Shown: positions 20,811 through 30,600 of the stretch, one piece after another
How the letters are laid out: each line of letters opens with the position of its first letter
Position numbering within the stretch: the stretch's first letter is position 1
Source of the DNA: Flammulina velutipes
Taxonomy: Eukaryota > Basidiomycota > Agaricomycetes > Agaricales > Physalacriaceae
Reading direction: 5' to 3'
NCBI GenBank assembly: GCA_011800155.1
Contig: CM022376.1
Span: forward strand, 124,001 to 188,000
DNA: 64,000 bases
Translations under genes and position numbers: made by a program
Notes under the pieces: model-generated
The model's input: the letters and a program-made list of their open reading frames with translations, nothing else
What the model was told of the DNA's origin: nothing
The model's database searches: none

Positions 20811-23075
20811 GCATCTATCATCACCTTGCCAAGCTCAGAGCATTGCGCAGACCGGTATGTGACCGTCGCCCGTCATTTCCATCGTACCAAGAATTTATAC
20901 AGATGCCAACGCCATATATGTGTACCAGACGTCTCCAACATCCCTTCACTCAACAATACACGCTTCGCTGAGCTCCTCGATACGCACATTCCTCCCGAAC
21001 CCGCCGATCTTCCTTCGCTAAAAGCTGGCCTGCAGAGCGCACGCGCTATTTCCGCCGCCATCGATGAAGCCATCACAGCTACCCAACTCGCTCTGGAAGA
21101 AATGCAAAGCGCCAAGACTACCGCCACAACTGCCATCATCCAGCATCTGACGATCCTCGACCTGTTCAGTTCCGTCCCAGACGACATCCTCTTCACCATA
21201 TTCCAATGGTCGTCCTCCTCAGATCAGAAAGGAATAGATTCCCTCTCCTCTTCCCGCGCACCGTGGACGCTGTCTCAAGTGCTGGCGCACTCTCGCCATT
21301 TCCTCCCCTCGTCTCTGGTCAGATATGGACATCACAGCGCGCAGCATCGACACTCCTCACGCCAAAGGAATGTTCACCTCCAAACTCGACTTACGCCTCC
21401 TCCGCTCCGCACAATACCCCCTTCACGTCACTCTCAGCGCCCACATGACGTGTTCATCGACGAATGCTTCGGTTTACCGCTCAATGTACTGGGTGGGTTA
21501 TCTGCCATGCCGGGGCTATCTGCCATGCCGAGGGTTAACTGCCATTTCCCACGGGTTATCTGCCAGCCCCGGCGGTCCGCTCTCCCGACGAATGTTGAGG
21601 CTCTCGCGTCGCACGAATTGAGCTGCAGATGGGCCAATTACTGTGCATTACCATTAAATACTAATTACAATGAAGGTGTAACAACAATATCCGAGCCTCC
21701 CAGGACCCAAGAATTGCCAAAAAAAAATTGTAAATACTGCAATAGAATTAATCCTCCGCCACCTCACAGCCCGTGCCTCCCCCACATCTCCTCTCTTCAT
21801 GTCTCATCCCCCCGTTGATCCTCATACACCGCTTCCATACTCACTCTCATACCGCCACCAGCAGCTTGATCAAGTCACAATAGAAGGGATGGGGGCGTCC
21901 AAAGAAGAGGCTCGTCGAGGACGTCAATCATGTAAGGAAGTATTGTATTTATCAATGTTACGGGAAGAACTGTGGGAGAGTACTCAGATGAGCAATATCT
22001 TGATTTGCTCACAGAATGAAATGTGTCGTCCCATACACTACAAGCGGGAAATGCTGCGGATGCAGTGACATGGATCAAGGAAGTATGTGCTCAGTGAAGG
22101 GCAAGCCTACTAGTGTAAAACCACGACGGCGTTGAAATGTACATGGACGTTCACTGAGGAGCGCAATTGAGAGTGCCGCCGGCAATGACCGATTTGGATT
22201 TCTCTCAATTCTTTCCTTTTTTTATTCTTTTTCTTTCGTTTCCCTTCCAAGATACCCAGTACATTGAGCGGAAAACCAATGCTTCCCCCTCATCCAACCC
22301 ACCCTCCACCCCTAAACCTCACAATCCACAACGCTGCCTTTGCTCTCCAAGCCGATATCAGATTCTAGAACAATTGCACCTCAATTTTTGGGACACAGTC
22401 CCAGGTGATCTCCCGTCTACGTGGGATACCCCAAACATCCGCACCCTCTGGCGACGTCGATATCCCATGGGAACGAATCACCAACTATACCTGCGACGAG
22501 AATGGCATCTGCAATCTCACCCTCTCGCTGGACGTAATAATCATCGAGCGCGCCTTGGGAAGGTTCAACGAGTCCGGCGTCTCTCTCCCATTGTCCCTAC
22601 CGACCGTCCACTCCATAGCAATACAACTGCCAGGACATCTCTCTCCTCTCCGCATGCTTCACCCTCCCATCACTAACAACCCTCACCCTCAAAATACTGC
22701 ACCTCCAACCTCCACGTCCAAAACCTCTCCATGTTCTTCGTAGGAGTCTCATCCTTCAGCTCCGTCAAACCCATCGACAAACAAAACATAACATCCTTCC
22801 TCGCGAATTGCCCTTCGGTCACAGCGCTCCCGAGGGAGAGGTCCTGGAGGCGAGACGGCCCTGCCAAAGCTGACGAGTCTGATTCAGACGATGTGGAACC
22901 ACCCAGAGGGGATCGTGAAACGCTCGGTGTGAGGAAGGGAACGTGGCGCGCATATCAGAGCTCAGGATCGTGGAGCGCCGCCGGATTGGATGGAGGCACC
23001 GCTCGCAACGGAGGATGTAGGAGAGCGGTTTGTGGAAAGGTGGAGGTTCTTAACGTGTTTGATAATGTCTTTTGA
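20811..23075 (+). pseudogene. F-box/LRR-type gene, broken by frameshifts and a MITE insertion
   Basis: The translated blocks align by eye with the intact F-box gene at 40839-42486. Shared blocks are VPDVSNIP, IPPEPADLPSLKAGLQSAR, the F-box segment SVPDDILFTIFQWSSSSD, and SSRAPWTLS. The frame shifts soon after PWTLS, with CWRTLAISSPRLWSDMDI in another frame. The reading is then cut at FIDECF by the 807-bp MITE at 21471-22277. Downstream pieces (DIPWERITNYTCDENGICNL, ITSFLANCPSVTALPR) continue the homology with more frameshifts. The first identifiable exon, after a CCCAG acceptor at 20810, encodes ASIITLPSSEHCAD. F-box proteins link substrates to SCF cullin ligases, but this copy should make no complete protein. 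Confidence 0.75.
21471..22277. mobile_element. Non-autonomous hAT-type element (MITE), copy 1, with 8-bp target duplication
   Basis: This is an 807-bp insert. Its ends are inverted repeats of about 24 bp: GGTTTACCGCTCAATGTACT at the left and the complement of GGTTTTCCGCTCAATGTACT at the right. It is flanked by the identical 8-mer AATGCTTC at 21463-21470 and 22278-22285. Eight-bp duplications are the hallmark of hAT-type insertion. It has no transposase. Near the left end the motif ATCTGCCA recurs several times, a likely subterminal binding motif. It interrupts the F-box pseudogene. Copy 2 lies at 46291-47089 in the opposite orientation. Confidence 0.9.
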
Positions 23076-24465
23076 AGGGAAGCGTTGTACTTGTATAGAT
23101 AGATTGTTGTATCGCGATGTAAAACATTCTTCGTCCATTTGTCGGAGTCGAGTTTATTCAACGCCTTTCGAGCTCCCGTCTCCGTTCTTCTGTGCTTCCG
23201 CTGCGGTTTTATGACGCTCCAAGCCTATACATAACCGAACCCCCGACGAAACTGCGCCACATACGAGTTGTCCCTACTTCGGCTGTGTCAGCTTCCTAAA
23301 AGGGAGCTCATACGCATGCTCCGCTCGATTAGCATCAGCACGACTCTCTCTACAGTATGTGCCGTGATAGTTGCTCCTATAAAGCATTTCTTCTCTTCAC
23401 TAACGGTGGGAGAGCTGGGATATTCGAAACACCCTTCCCTTTGGTCAGTTCAGGACGCGCTGAGGTGTTCTTGCTGGGGTTCCCAAGGTCTTCGTTGAAA
23501 TATCAGACACTGCGTTAGGTCTGTAACGTGTACCGACTGGATGAGAGGTAGTAGAGCTCCAACGTCGAAATGCCCGGCTTTATACGACAGCCTCATTACA
23601 CACGAAGTGACGTAGACTGGGCGATGATATGTACTTCATAGGAAGATATCCAATCATGTGGAAAGAAATAGCACTTGCCGATCTTCCAGACCTTGGCGAG
23701 GAACGAAAGTATAGCGTTCCGAGTAACAGACAAGAAGTGTGTAGAGCCTGGAAGACGATGAACAAACACATAAGAACATGCATAGTGTATCATATAACCT
23801 ATTGTCAAGTGTATAAATCAAAATAAATATGAGTTGCGCCACATGCACCATGTAAGTGCCGTCTAGGTGAGAGTATTTCCGTCGTTAGGCTCACGCTCAC
23901 TGGTTCGGTGCTAATCGTCGCCACACAGTCGAGTCCCACCAATGATCACAGTCCCGAGAGCCTGCGGGTTCGACGACGATTAGATAAGTCCGACGTAGGT
24001 GAGTCCTTGAGAGGAGAGAATAGTGTACCTTTTACGCTTCCTCTAGCAGCTTAGCTTCTGAATTCACCTCGATATCCCGACATTCATCGTCGTGTCCAGA
24101 CATCCGTCCACGCCTCAATCCTTCTCCGAAGGGGTTGTGACAACGTCCAAGGAACGACGGGTTGAGAAAGTCAATGCGCATGCCAGCCTTTATGCATTGA
24201 ATACATCTTTTGCCTATCAGATAACACATTTCAAGATTTCGAACAAGTTGCTACGGGTTTGCATCCGTCGAGATGCGAGCGGGCGAACAGGTATGTGGAT
24301 CGTCATTTTAGACTTGAAAAGGTGAGACATTGCCGTTCGAAGCATGAAAAGAGTATCGCAAGGTCGACAGCGGAGTACGTGGCGTTTGAGACATTTGGAA
24401 AGCGCACGCCCATGGGTGATACAAACAATTCAAATTCCAACCAGGAAAAGTATACATACAACCTT
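23076..24465. other. Intergenic stretch with no supported gene
   Basis: Only short, unsupported frames occur. It contains two exact copies of the decamer TGCGCCACAT (23253-23262 and 23835-23844). It also has an inverted pair TAATCGTCG/CGACGATTA at about 23912-23920 and 23972-23980 that could form a stem of about 9 bp around a 50-nt loop. Confidence 0.4.
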
Positions 24466-25952
24466 CTACTTGAACTACAAAAAACATCAGCACAATCCCC
24501 CTCCAAAAAGCAAAGAAAAGAGCACTCACATTCTTCCCATCCGCCCACTTCTTCCCATCCACCTCCAAATCCCACGCCATCGCAGCCTCAAAGAACGCCT
24601 TATCCCCCTCCTTCTCCAAATCCAACTTCACATACTCATAGCTTTCCCAATCCGGCGCAACATCAACGACCGGGAGGGCTTCCTGCCCCCTTAAGATCAG
24701 CGCACCGGAGATGGCAGAATTGTTCGCCTCGCCGAGGACACCAACGGACGCAAAGAGGTACTTGCGCGACGCCTCGAGGCGGTTGAAGAATCCCCCGATT
24801 TGGTTGGAGGACATGAAGATCTGGGTGAGCTCCGTGGGGTATTTGAAGTCGACGCGCCAGACGGAGAAGCCCGTGGGGTCGTAGCTGGGGAAGCCATCAG
24901 CGAAGAGAAGAGAAGAGATATATAGGAACGAAAAAACGTACTTTTTGTAGAACCACTCTAGAGCGCCGCCAGACCCGCGGGTCTCCATGTTGGAGTACGC
25001 GCGCTTCCAGTCTTCGAGGTTGAACGTCGACTTGGGGAGATCATCAAGCGGGTTCTTCTTCTTCGGCTCTTCGGGAACGAGAGGCTCGTCCTCATCATCA
25101 TCGTCCTTCTCCACAACCTTCGGTTTCGCCTTCGGCTTATCCTCCTTCTTCTTCTCCGGCTTCGCCTCCTTCTTCTTATCGTCCTTCTTAGCAGGAACGA
25201 ACTGAATACCCTTCTCGACGTACTCAAGGGGCCCGTAGATCTCCGCGAGTTTGGGCTGGTTGACGACGGTCTCGAGGTGGCGGATGGTGTGGGGGTAGGC
25301 TTTGCGCACCGCAGCGTCGATGGTGAACTTTGTGGAGTGTTGGATGAGCCCCGCGACGATGAGATCGGCGAGGGTCAGACGCTCGCCGACGAGGAAGGTG
25401 TGCGTTGCGAGGTGGGTGTCGAGGACTTTGAGCGCGCGGAGGATACGGTCCGTTGCGTATGTATGCGCGGGTTTGGAGTAGGGGATCGTCCCCGCGCAGA
25501 GGGTCCGTACCAGACTAGTCGGCACGTCGATTTCTGACTCGACGAGGTGCGTCCATTGGTCGATCAACGCTGCGTCTTCGGGGGACGAGCCGAGCAGACC
25601 CGTAGACGGGGATTTCGAGGCGACTGCGCGAAATAAGAACGCAATCAGAGGGATGGATGAGAAGAAGACGCACGGTATCGCGCAATCGCATCTGCTTCGA
25701 ACAAGCGGAAATCGCCATCCTCCCATGCTGGGATCTTTCCGAAAGGGAATTTCGCGAGGAATTCGGATTCTTTGTTGCTTTTGTAGTGCTCGTAGGCGGC
25801 TGGGAGCTGGTAGGCGACGCCGGTTAGCGCTGCCACTGCACGGATCTGTAGGCGCCGGGTTAGAGGTGACGGCTGGATGGATGTGGATGGAGGCGACTTG
25901 CGTATTTGCCTTTGGCTTGCATGGGAATGGTGTACAACGTCGGCGTCGACAT
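24466..25952 (-). CDS. EEF1G: Translation elongation factor eEF1B gamma subunit
   Basis: eEF1B-gamma is the structural subunit of the nucleotide-exchange complex that recharges eEF1A with GTP in the cytosol. Exon 1 gives MSTPTLYTIPMQAKGKY. A GST-like domain follows (VAYQLPAAYEHY, FGKIPAWEDGDFRLFEADAIARYLAS, then the helical part with LADLIVAGLIQHSTKF). A Lys/Glu/Asp-rich linker (25200-25060) leads to the family's C-terminal domain (NPLDDLPKSTFNLEDWKRAYSN, FWRVD-like SVWRVDFKYP, SNQIGGFFNRLE, WADGKNFK). The last two residues and the stop come from a tiny exon (TAG at 24466-24468). Intron 1 uses a GC donor (TAC|GCAAGT). All exons join in frame and the length fits the family, about 410 residues. 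It is a single-copy housekeeping gene among accessory DNA. Confidence 0.95.
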
Positions 25953-27761
25953 TTTTGGGAAGATGGAGATGGTGGTAAGAGTCAAAAGAAAAAATTTGAT
26001 AATCGATCAGCTAGCCACGCGATGGAGATAAGATCCCGAATCGGATTGTCGTGAGTCGCGACGTGCTGGAGAACGTCTGGGATACTTGGGCGCGTCCTGA
26101 AAGTTTGGCTTTCTCCATCGGTGTCGTTTTCGCTGTCAAGTGTCCTGTATCCAGAAACCAAGCACATCCGATGGTTTACGGCTTTCGGACCGGTGTACCC
26201 TGCCTCCGTACGCCACGTCCATTTCACTCCCGATGATTTAGTGTGTCCAAGCTCCAGCCGAACATGCGAGCAATAGGGTTAAACATTGCCTGAGGTTGGC
26301 ATTCCAAAACATGACGCTGCCGATCAGACACTGCAATCGTCGTACACTACTTATACGTACTTGTATATCCTACGTTATTCTCCCGCGACGCATGGATATA
26401 TGCTCGATTTTCCGCCTGGCCTTGTGTTGGAGAGTCCTCCTGCAGACATTCTCCACCCGGAATCTTTCGTTTCAGCGCCGGAGGGACCGTTTGAACAAGG
26501 ATATGCGACGAACCCTACCATACAGTCTACTGTCGATCTCACCAAAATGGTCTTGCCAGGATACGGTGACGCATCTTTTTTACATGGGAAACAGACGATC
26601 TCTACTCAACAGCCCCAACAATCCCCACCAGCGCCCGAGCACACCCCATCCAACGCCCCGGAACCCACCAAATTCCTCACTCCACCACAACCTCCGCATC
26701 TCCTTCCACACCATACCCTCAAATCCGTCAACTTCTCGCGTCAAACCGCATCGACCCAGACTCATCCCTCCCACGCCCCTCCATCGCCAACCCATCGTTC
26801 TCGAGCGCTAGTAAGAGATGACGGCGGGCTTATTGTCGAGAGCGGCGTACTTTCTGGTTCCGAGGAAATCAACGATCAGACCCGGCAACTTGAGGGAATA
26901 TAGGAACCAGCCGCCCACCTGTAAGAAGCCCTACGGAGGAATATGGGGGATAGGATGGATGAAAATGTGTTATTCGTGGGGTGGTGGAAGACAAAAAGAC
27001 GGCATTTTCCCACGCTGTGCTTCCTCGCATTCTCTTCCCTCGAGCTACTAAGCTAATTCTTACCCAGATCTGACAAACCTACGCCTCGTAGCCAATTTTC
27101 ACATTATGGATCATGGAGCGCGTTCGAATCTCGCTTCGTACCGCTCTCCTCGTCAATGCTAATTGCTAATTGCTCAACAGAAGTCCACATCATTTACAAG
27201 CCAGCGGGTCCCCTTTTCCCAGTCGGATGGCATTGGTTGACTGCTTCGCGATGGTTATTTCCCTTCATCGTTCCGCGCGCGCAACGTTGACTCACTAATG
27301 CATTATCTTTCGATCATTGATTCCCAAGTTAGTGGATGGATGTAATTTCGGAGCGCATTCATCTAGTCTTGCATATGTATCTTGGCCAGATGGAATTTTA
27401 TCGAAGCAGATGCGATTGCGCCACATACCGTACCTCTTTTCATAATTCCTTTTGCATCTTATATAGGCGCTTCCGAATACCTCTCGGAAAGAGGTGGCGT
27501 AATGCGACGAATAGACACTCTTCGTCGAGTCATATGTAACGGAGAGTGGAAGACAAACTCGATCCAAAACTGAATAGATCACTACAATCCCCGGCCGTTG
27601 AGCAGAAAGATGAAGAAACCGTTGGAGCTCCTCTCTCGAAATGGTTACAATTGAATTTGAAGGAACCAGTACATGATGAGCCCGCCTCGCTGTATACAAT
27701 AATAAAGTGTAAAGTCCAAGTACATATCATACACATATGAATAAGCCTACAGTACTACATC
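25953..27761. other. Intergenic stretch with one unrecognised open frame
   Basis: An open frame of about 205 codons on the plus strand (26286-26903) is Pro/Ser/Thr-rich, with segments such as MLDFPPGLVLESPPADIL. A second frame over the same bases is also open, so coding status is doubtful. I recognise no domain. One exact TGCGCCACAT decamer lies at 27417-27426. The rest shows nothing I can name. Confidence 0.35.
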
Positions 27762-29322
27762 CTATCGTTCGACCGCCGGCCCAAACATCACAGTCTCATT
27801 CCCCACCCCAAGCGGCCCCCGAAACAACACACTCGTCCGAACACCCGCCTCCCGAATCTCCTTGCAAGCACAAACATCATCCTTCAAGTACATCGGAAAC
27901 TGAAGCTCCATCAAACCCCAATTCAGCGCTCCAAGCGCTTTCCGATCCCGTAAGAATCTAACAAGCTCCCCAAGCGCCTCTTTGCTCAAAACCCTCGACG
28001 TGAAATGCCTCAGCTCCGGCATGACGACTACATTCAAGTTCCCAACCAAGTGGTAATTCGCCGCATCAAGGACATATCTCCAAGCATTATGAAACTCCGC
28101 ACACTGCACCTTCTCCAGACGCTGGAAGAACTGGTACGGTACGGGAAGCCCCTCTCCCGCTCCCAACGCAGGCCCAAATTGCAGGTTCCCTAAATGGATC
28201 TTCTCGATTTGCGACAAAGGGAGGGTATCCATGACATGCTGGAAAGCTTCCAACGTGTCCGTGTAGATTTGTGTGGCGACCGGCGCGGGATTGGGATTGT
28301 CACCACAGATTTTGAGCTTCGTCAGCGCTGGGACATGGATGTGGTCGATAAATTGGGAGAGCTCTGTTGGGTGCCCGTATGTCACAGATAGATACTCTAG
28401 ACACGGGAATTCGAGGGTTATGTTCGGAGGGTTGGGGTCTTTTGCGCGCGGGAGTGATTTGATCGTGAGGTTCCGAAGTGTATCTTTGCTCGTCTTGAGG
28501 ATCCCAAAGAGCTGCGCAGCCGTCGGGGCGGTGGAAGGCAAAAGTATGCCTAGTACAAGCGTAGTAAGGCTCTGCCTCACAGAGAAGTGTCCCCAGTCGC
28601 AGAATATCCCTTCTAGTACGAGTTCATCCAGGTTAGGAAACGTCGCAGGAGCCGATTCGAGGAGGCGCAGTTCCATCGGGTATCTGTTTACGAAGTTGTT
28701 CAAGCTACCCCGTTCTTGCAGCATCTTCTGTTCGAAAGCAAAGGTGTACATGATTCTGAGGGAGCGGAGGAGAGGGAGGGTCTTCCCGGCGAACATGTTT
28801 GTGAGGATCACTTGATGTTCGCGGAGCGGGGACCGGACAGTGAATTGTGAGATTCGGTGTGCGTGCGGAGAGAGGAGCGTCGCGAGAAGCTCGACTTGGG
28901 AATCGTTAAGCCTGAATGAGGACTCGAAGTCGATGCCTAGTTCGACGTGTATGTCTAGGGGATGTTGCCGGGAACGTTTGAGCATCAGCGCTGCGGTGGG
29001 GAAGACTGCGGATGGGTTGCAGTACATCTCTCGTCCGGGAACGAGTCGCATGTAGTCGAAGCCGGCTTCGTTTATGACCATGGTGGACCAGAGTTCTGCG
29101 CGAGAGAGCGAGACGTTCCTCCAGCGACGCGAGACTTGGGATATGGAGAATGTGTTGAATGTTCCGTTTTTGTGGCTTTCCCAATCCAGATTGGCGAGAG
29201 AGAATATTTCGGAGAGGCAGTCGTCGTTTAAGGTGTCGATGAAGGTGGAAGGTAGTTGCTTGACGCTGATGAAATGTGAGTCAACGCACAGGAATTGAGT
29301 TGGGGGACACATACCTCGACAT
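27762..29322 (-). CDS. F-box protein with LRR-like C-terminal region
   Basis: F-box proteins select substrates for SCF (SKP1-cullin-F-box) ubiquitin ligases. The ATG at 29320-29322 encodes MSS, spliced over a roughly 47-bp intron (GTATGT...ATCAG) to VKQLPSTF. The F-box follows immediately: TLNDDCLSEIFSLANLDW...FSISQVSRRWRNVSLSRAELWSTMVI. The rest, about 420 residues, is Leu-rich with irregular LRR-like spacing (LDELVLEGIFCDW, LRNLTIKSLPRA, LEYLSVTYGHPTEL, LTKLKICGDN). The frame is open to the stop at 27762, about 504 residues in all, typical of the expanded F-box families in mushrooms. A (GGT)n microsatellite lies just upstream. The substrate is unknown. Confidence 0.85.
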
Positions 29323-29344
29323 CGTAGAATGAAGTGTAGGTGGA

Positions 29345-29387
29345 GTGGTGGCGGTGGCGGTGGTGGTGGTGGTGGTGGTGGTGGTAG
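29345..29387. repeat. (GGT/GGC)n microsatellite
   Basis: This is a run of GGT and GGC triplets about 40 bp long, starting 23 bp upstream of the F-box start codon at 29322, so it lies in the 5' leader or core promoter of that gene. Confidence 0.9.
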
Positions 29388-30093
29388 GAAACGATCAGAT
29401 GTGTGTGGCTTTTGTATGCAGAGTGGCGTGTACGATCTGTTATTGTTCAGCTCGGCAAATCAAAAGTGGAACAAACAACCGGTCTTACGGTCATTCATTC
29501 TGAACAATTGACGGAGCGCAATCTTCCCATTCGCACTTGACAACGAAAGAGAGCAATGTGTGCGGCGGAAGGGTCCCAGTTCGAAAGCTGCGAGGTTGAC
29601 CAAAGTTACGGTTATCATGATCACACAGCAATCAGAGTGTAGGACATTTCAGGAATCAGGACATTGTCGCCCCAGCTCATGGCTCGAACAGTCGGACGCA
29701 AGTTAACCTGAGGAATCTCGTTAGTTGTGGGTAGCGCTGAACTTGCGCGACCACACGCACCTGTCTTGCATCCGTTTCAGGTGTAGTCACCCAGCACCAT
29801 ACGAGGAGAACTGAGTACACAACCGACGTATATGGTGGTAGGTGAAGAAAAGCATCCCCGTCGTCACGATTCGGCTCCGGCCGGAACCGTGCTTCTGTGG
29901 CGCAATATTTTCCACTAGAGCAGAAGAATGACCCAGGTTGACGTCGTCGATATGATGGGTAGTGTATTCATCTCCCAATGCTTCGGAAACTAGTACCCAA
30001 ATTACTCAACATCGATCAGTAAAAACTATGACATGATCGCACCGGTACCGCAACTTGGGTCAGACACTCCTTTACTCTGACCATCGCTCATTC
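29388..30093. other. Intergenic, nothing recognised
   Basis: No supported gene. It contains a near copy of the recurrent motif (CTGTGGCGCA, about 29894-29903). Confidence 0.4.
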
Positions 30094-30600
30094 ATGGATT
30101 CTGTAACCCTCACTCAAGTTGAGAACATCGTAAACGCTTCTTCCGACAGGCTGTACAGCCAAGTATGTGATATCCTTCCCCCGTTCTATCTGACATCAGT
30201 TAACGTTCTAGCTGATGGGCGATTTAAATGCTGCATTGAACAATCTCGTACGTCTCTATTTTTCTCCATTTTTCCCCTCGCTAATAGTTACGCAGCGAGC
30301 TGAGGTTCGGCGTTCTTTTTTTGTCATACTTTTCAAATCCCGACTTCCATTACAATCTGTCACGCTTTACCGACTTCTGACGTTGGGCCAGATTAAGGCT
30401 GAGATTTCGGCGGCCAACCTTGCCGTATGTCTCTACTACATTTCTCAACGTTATACTACCTACTAAAAGCCACCCAGCTATCTGAAGTTCGGCATTGTTT
30501 CTTTTCTTCTGCTGTTGAACCTCTGACGTTGGGCTAGATTCATGATACTCTCACAGCGAAGGTCGAAATGCGGTTGTTGGTGGATCTCGATGTTAAATGA
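30094..30600 (+). CDS. Small 72-residue helical protein encoded by six tiny exons
   Basis: All six exons are multiples of three and join in phase 0: 30094-30162, 30212-30247, 30296-30304, 30392-30424, 30478-30486 and 30538-30600. Two exons are only 9 nt, encoding RAE and LSE. The introns have GTATGT, GTACGT or GTTCGG donors and CTAG, GCAG or CCAG acceptors. The product begins MDSVTLTQVENIVN and ends MRLLVDLDVK. It reads as an amphipathic helix or coiled coil of the kind found in short basidiomycete coiled-coil proteins. The introns after the two 9-nt exons start with the same GTTCGGC and end in TCTGACGTTGGG(C/T), so the exon-intron cassette appears duplicated. No family is recognised. The regular phase-0 structure is the main evidence that it is real. 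Confidence 0.65.

Noticed and set aside
24958..25227. Arg/Ser-rich frame opposite and beside the eEF1B-gamma linker
   Set aside because: It is an out-of-frame reading of the Lys/Glu-rich linker; the GST and C-terminal domains are in the other frame.
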